Positions 60,586 to 64,000 of a stretch of 64,000 nucleotides of DNA are shown in pieces (positions within the stretch are counted from its first letter, which is position 1; every line of letters starts with the position of its first letter). Source of the stretch: Rhodoplanes sp. (GTDB lineage Bacteria > Pseudomonadota > Alphaproteobacteria > Rhizobiales > Xanthobacteraceae); NCBI RefSeq assembly GCF_013377085.1, contig NZ_JACAAX010000006.1:62001-126000 (forward strand), read 5' to 3'. The translations under genes were made by a program, and so were the position numbers. Below the pieces are notes generated by a model. The model saw nothing but the letters and a program-made list of their open reading frames with translations. It had not been told where the DNA came from and did not search any database.

Positions 60586-61791
60586 ATGGCGGTTCAGGAA
60601 GCGTGCGCGCGTGCGCCTTATGCGGCCGATGCGGCGGCGAGCCGCGGGCGGCTGCACCCGGAGCCGCCGAGCCCTGGCCGCAGCGTCTTCCGCCGCGATT
60701 GCGATCGGGTGATCCACTCGACCGCGTTCCGCCGGCTCGCCCACAAGACCCAGGTCTTCGTCTATCACGAGGGCGATCACTTTCGCACGAGGCTGACCCA
60801 TACGCTCGAAGTGACCCAGGTGGCCCGCTCGATCGCCCGTGCGCTCGGGCTCGACGAGGACCTGGCCGAGGCCTGCGCGCTCGCCCATGACCTCGGGCAC
60901 ACTCCGTTCGGCCATGCCGGCGAGCGGGCGCTCGACCGCTGTCTGGCCGCCCATGGCGGCTTCGACCACAACGCCCAGACGCTCGCCGTCGTCACCCGGC
61001 TCGAGCGGCGCTACCCGGGCTTCGACGGACTCAACCTGACGTGGGAGACCCTGGAGGGGCTGGTCAAGCACAACGGTCCGCTGATTCGCCGAATCGGCGG
61101 TGACGATCTGTGCGACGCGGCACAAATTCTCGCGCCGGTGATTCGCGACTATGATGCGCTGCACAATCTGGATCTCTGGGGCTTTCCCAGCCTGGAGGCT
61201 CAGGTCGGTGCCATCGCGGACGATATCGCCTATGATGCCCATGACATTGACGACGGACTTCGAGCCGGCCTGTTCGGCCTGGACGACCTGGTTCAGGTGG
61301 AAATTGCTGCGCACATACTGCAGGACATTGGTGCAGAGCACAAAAACATCGAGCCGTCCCGGCTCGTTCACGAGCTGATTCGGCGAATCATCACGGTGAT
61401 GATCGGCGACGTGGTGGCCGAGACGCGGCGCCGTGTTGCACAGCAGCAACCCGCGTCGGTGGCGGATGTGCGGGCCGCCGAATCACCACTGGTTGCATTC
61501 TCGGCCAGCATGGCGACCGCCGACCGGTCCATCAAGGCCTTCCTGATGACCCACATGTACCGGCATCCGCGGGTCATGAAGGTGATGGGAGACGCCGAAG
61601 GAGTGCTTTCCGACCTGTTCGCCCGCTATGCGGGCGACCCGAAGACGCTTCCGGCGGAGTGGCGCCATGACCTGCCGGACCAGGAGGGCGCCCGCGCCCG
61701 GCTGATCGCCGACTTCATCGCCGGGATGACGGACCGGTATGCCCTGATCGAGCACGCCCGGCTCTTTGACTCGACGCCGCAATTGCGTTAG
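60586..61791 (+). CDS. dgt: Deoxyguanosinetriphosphate triphosphohydrolase-like protein
   Basis: An HD-domain dNTP triphosphohydrolase of 401 residues, expected to convert dNTP to deoxynucleoside and triphosphate. [20 protein letters not shown] starts the family core. The metal ligands are in [20 protein letters not shown] and [16 protein letters not shown], followed by [20 protein letters not shown] with the later Asp. The C-terminal half ([20 protein letters not shown]) fits the short dgt type 2 branch. It is 38 bases before argS, a standard alphaproteobacterial neighbour. Confidence 0.95.
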   Translation: MAVQEACARAPYAADAAASRGRLHPEPPSPGRSVFRRDCDRVIHSTAFRRLAHKTQVFVYHEGDHFRTRLTHTLEVTQVARSIARALGLDEDLAEACALAHDLGHTPFGHAGERALDRCLAAHGGFDHNAQTLAVVTRLERRYPGFDGLNLTWETLEGLVKHNGPLIRRIGGDDLCDAAQILAPVIRDYDALHNLDLWGFPSLEAQVGAIADDIAYDAHDIDDGLRAGLFGLDDLVQVEIAAHILQDIGAEHKNIEPSRLVHELIRRIITVMIGDVVAETRRRVAQQQPASVADVRAAESPLVAFSASMATADRSIKAFLMTHMYRHPRVMKVMGDAEGVLSDLFARYAGDPKTLPAEWRHDLPDQEGARARLIADFIAGMTDRYALIEHARLFDSTPQLR

Positions 61792-61829
61792 TGGCCCGGC
61801 CGGCGCGAACGGCCCCTGGATAGAACAAA

Positions 61830-63650
61830 ATGTTTGAAAACACTGACGAAACCAGTCACGTCACGGCGGCCGTCCTCAACCGCGTGCAGGCCGTCGTCGC
61901 CGCGCTCGTGGCGGCCGGTGCGCTGCCGGCGGCGATCGACCGCAGCCGCGTGCTGGTCGAGCCGCCGCGCGATCCGAGCCACGGCGATCTCGCCACCAAC
62001 GCCGCCATGGTGCTGGCCAAGGACGCCGGCCGGAAGCCGCGCGACCTCGCCGAGGAGATTGCCGCAAAGCTCCGTGCCGACGACTGGGTCGCCAAGGTGG
62101 ACATCGCCGGGCCGGGCTTCATCAACCTGACCCTGAAGCCGCAGGTCTGGCGTGCCGCGCTCGGCGCCGCCGTCGCGGCCGGTCCCGATTACGCCCACGG
62201 CACCGCGGGCGGCCCGCCCGTCAATGTCGAGTATGTCTCGGCCAACCCGACCGGCCCCATGCATGTCGGCCACTGCCGGGGCGCCGTTTTCGGGGACGCG
62301 CTGGCGAATCTGCTCGCATTCGCCGGCCGGCCGGTGACGCGCGAGTACTACATCAACGACGCCGGCGCCCAGGTCGACGTCTTGGCCCGGTCGGCCTTCC
62401 TGCGTTACCGCGAGGCGCTGGGCGAGGATATCGGCCCGATCCCCGAGGGGCTCTATCCGGGCGACTATCTGGTGCCGGTCGGGCAGGCACTCGCGGAAAA
62501 ATTCGGCGCGGCGCTCCGGCAGCAGCCCGAATCGGCTTGGCTGGCGGAGGTCCGGCAAATCGCCATCGACATGATGATGGGCATGATCCGGGACGACCTC
62601 GCGGCCCTCAATGTGCGCCACGACGTCTTCTTCTCGGAACGCTCGTTGATCGAGGGCGCCGAAGGGGCGAAGACCGGCGACCAGGTCGGCGCCACCATCG
62701 CGACGCTGCGGGCCGAGGGGAAGGTCTACGAGGGCCGGCTGCCGCCCCCCAAAGGTGCCCCGCCGGAGGATTGGGAGGACCGCGAGCAGACGCTGTTCCG
62801 GGCCACCGATTTCGGCGACGACATCGACCGGCCGCTGAAGAAGTCGGACGGCTCCTACACGTATTTCGCCTCCGACATCGCCTATCACAAGAACAAGGTC
62901 GCCCGCGGCTTCGACGACCTGATCGACGTCTGGGGCGCCGACCATGGCGGCTACATCAAGCGCATGCAGGCGGCCGTGAAGGCGGTGAGCGACGGCCGCG
63001 CCGCCCTCGACGTCAAGATCGTCCAGCTCGTGAAGCTTTTGCGGGCCGGGCAGCCGGTCAAAATGTCGAAGCGGGCCGGGGACTTCGTGACGCTTCGTGA
63101 AGTCGTCGACGAAGTCGGCAAGGACGCCGTGCGGTTCATGATGCTGTACCGCAAGAACGACGCCGTGCTGGACTTCGACCTCGCCAAGGTGATCGAGCAG
63201 TCACGCGACAACCCGGTCTTCTATGTCCAGTACGGCCACGCCCGCGGCCAGTCGATCTTTCGCAATGCCCGCGAGGTTTTGCCGGACCTGCCGGAGGATC
63301 CGAAAGACTGGGCGGCGCGGGCCGCGTTGCTGGCCGGGGCGTCGCTCGACAGGCTCGACGATCCGGGCGAGCTGGCGCTGATGCGGGCCGTCGCCCAGTT
63401 CCCCCGACTCGTCGAGGCCGCCGCGGTGGCGCACGAGCCGCACCGAATCGCCTTTTATCTCTACGACCTCGCCAGCGCGTTCCACGGCCAATACACGCGT
63501 GGAGGCAAGGACTCGCCACATTTACGTTTCATTATCCAGGATGATCCACAACTGACGTTGGCCCGTCTCGCGCTTGTTCAAGGTGTGATCACGGTGCTCT
63601 CCGTGGGGCTTGGTCTGCTCGGGGTCGAAGCGCCTGACGAGATGCGGTGA
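61830..63650 (+). CDS. argS: Arginyl-tRNA synthetase
   Basis: ArgRS, 606 residues, charging tRNA-Arg. An N-terminal Add-1 domain is followed by the HIGH motif in [20 protein letters not shown] (about residue 140). The second motif is [15 protein letters not shown]. The DALR anticodon-binding domain ends the protein, with [20 protein letters not shown] and the C-terminal [13 protein letters not shown]. It lies between dgt and a SPOR-type gene. The start ATG 61830 has no strong ribosome-binding site (GGATAGAAC). Confidence 0.97.
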   Translation: MFENTDETSHVTAAVLNRVQAVVAALVAAGALPAAIDRSRVLVEPPRDPSHGDLATNAAMVLAKDAGRKPRDLAEEIAAKLRADDWVAKVDIAGPGFINLTLKPQVWRAALGAAVAAGPDYAHGTAGGPPVNVEYVSANPTGPMHVGHCRGAVFGDALANLLAFAGRPVTREYYINDAGAQVDVLARSAFLRYREALGEDIGPIPEGLYPGDYLVPVGQALAEKFGAALRQQPESAWLAEVRQIAIDMMMGMIRDDLAALNVRHDVFFSERSLIEGAEGAKTGDQVGATIATLRAEGKVYEGRLPPPKGAPPEDWEDREQTLFRATDFGDDIDRPLKKSDGSYTYFASDIAYHKNKVARGFDDLIDVWGADHGGYIKRMQAAVKAVSDGRAALDVKIVQLVKLLRAGQPVKMSKRAGDFVTLREVVDEVGKDAVRFMMLYRKNDAVLDFDLAKVIEQSRDNPVFYVQYGHARGQSIFRNAREVLPDLPEDPKDWAARAALLAGASLDRLDDPGELALMRAVAQFPRLVEAAAVAHEPHRIAFYLYDLASAFHGQYTRGGKDSPHLRFIIQDDPQLTLARLALVQGVITVLSVGLGLLGVEAPDEMR

Positions 63651-63730
63651 CCCTCGCTGGCGTGCCGGAAGTGCGGTGATGCTGCCGCCTCCGAAGTGTT
63701 GAGTGGCACCGCGACCGGTGGCTGGCTGGC

Positions 63731-64000
63731 ATGGCAGACGACCGATATCGTCGAACGGACGGGGCAACCGCGGCAGCACGGAGTTCGGCACGTCCGGAAC
63801 CGGCGGCCGATCCGCTGGTCGAGCTGGCGCGGTTGATCGGGCAGAACGACCCGGTCGCCTACGAGCCGCGCAGCGCGATGCGGTCCCGCGACGGTGTCGA
63901 AAGCCGCGTCGAGCGGGCTCCCGCGCCGCCGCGGCGCAGCGAGCCGGCGCCCTTGCCGCGCGCGCCGGAACCGAATTTCGCGCCGTCGTCCTACGCGCCG
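63731..64000 (+). CDS. SPOR-domain protein, N-terminal part (cut by window end)
   Basis: Ninety codons from ATG 63731 to the last base, still open. The sequence has a basic start (MADDRYRRTDGATAAARSSA), then DPLVELARLIGQNDPV, a motif typical of the N-terminus of alphaproteobacterial SPOR proteins that follow argS. A proline-, arginine- and alanine-rich stretch follows (RAPAPPRRSEPAPLPRAPEP). The membrane segment and the peptidoglycan-binding SPOR domain would lie outside the window, so the call rests on this motif and the conserved position. Confidence 0.75.
   Translation, partial: MADDRYRRTDGATAAARSSARPEPAADPLVELARLIGQNDPVAYEPRSAMRSRDGVESRVERAPAPPRRSEPAPLPRAPEPNFAPSSYAP

Overview
The window is high-G+C DNA from an alphaproteobacterium, most likely of the order Hyphomicrobiales (Rhizobiales), on the Bradyrhizobium/Rhodoplanes side. 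The assignment rests on several marks: the S10-spc-alpha gene order with a short-LID adk, a PopZ gene, an ExoR-like Sel1 protein beside xth, an HWE-family histidine kinase behind a textbook sigma-EcfG promoter, the erpA | dgt-argS-SPOR block, several tripartite tricarboxylate transporter (TTT) binding proteins, and palindromic intergenic repeats of the kind scattered through Rhizobiales genomes. The genus is inference. I saw no tRNA, rRNA, CRISPR array, insertion sequence or prophage gene.

Bases 1-16290 are the translation superoperon: the end of fusA, tuf, then rpsJ-rplCDWB-rpsS-rplV-rpsC-rplP-rpmC-rpsQ-rplNXE-rpsN-rpsH-rplFR-rpsE-rpmD-rplO-secY-adk, and after a 245-base gap with a good promoter, rpsM-rpsK-rpoA-rplQ, closed by a strong intrinsic terminator. 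Oddities are a lysine-rich N-terminal extension of L5, two perfect GC hairpins between rpmD and rplO, a TTG start for rpsM, and palindromic repeats in the tuf-rpsJ and rpoA-rplQ gaps.

Bases 16400-24640 hold a diheme cytochrome c, a DegP/DegQ protease flanked on both sides by one repeat family, rarA, a small toxin-antitoxin-like pair, a pseudouridine synthase with a roughly 210-residue disordered Arg/Gly/Pro-rich head, and an HWE kinase plus single-domain receiver.

Bases 24890-31820 are a carbon-metabolism operon: a transaldolase-phosphoglucose isomerase fusion, gnd, zwf, pgl and a metallo-beta-lactamase-fold hydrolase. Together these can run a cyclic oxidative pentose phosphate pathway, the fusion turning transaldolase-made fructose-6-P back into glucose-6-P for Zwf. 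After them come dedA, a PIMT-like methyltransferase, a TolC-family channel and popZ.

Bases 35728-41428 are accessory: an MFS transporter, a TTT binding protein, an NAD-dependent epimerase and an aldehyde dehydrogenase on the minus strand, with a divergent GntR/FCD regulator. Bases 41586-50831 carry valS, the nitrogen pair glnK-amtB, a 3-methyladenine DNA glycosylase, ilvD overlapped by the exoR-like gene, and xth. Bases 51157-58979 carry an RND efflux adaptor and pump, a short-chain dehydrogenase, another TTT binding protein and a GAF-GGDEF diguanylate cyclase. The last 5 kb have a third TTT binding protein, erpA, dgt, argS and the start of a SPOR-type gene cut by the window end.

The most interesting signals are the sigma-EcfG-controlled HWE kinase/receiver pair, the Tal-Pgi fusion inside its pathway operon, the extended L5, and the families of palindromic repeats, some of them inside essential operons.
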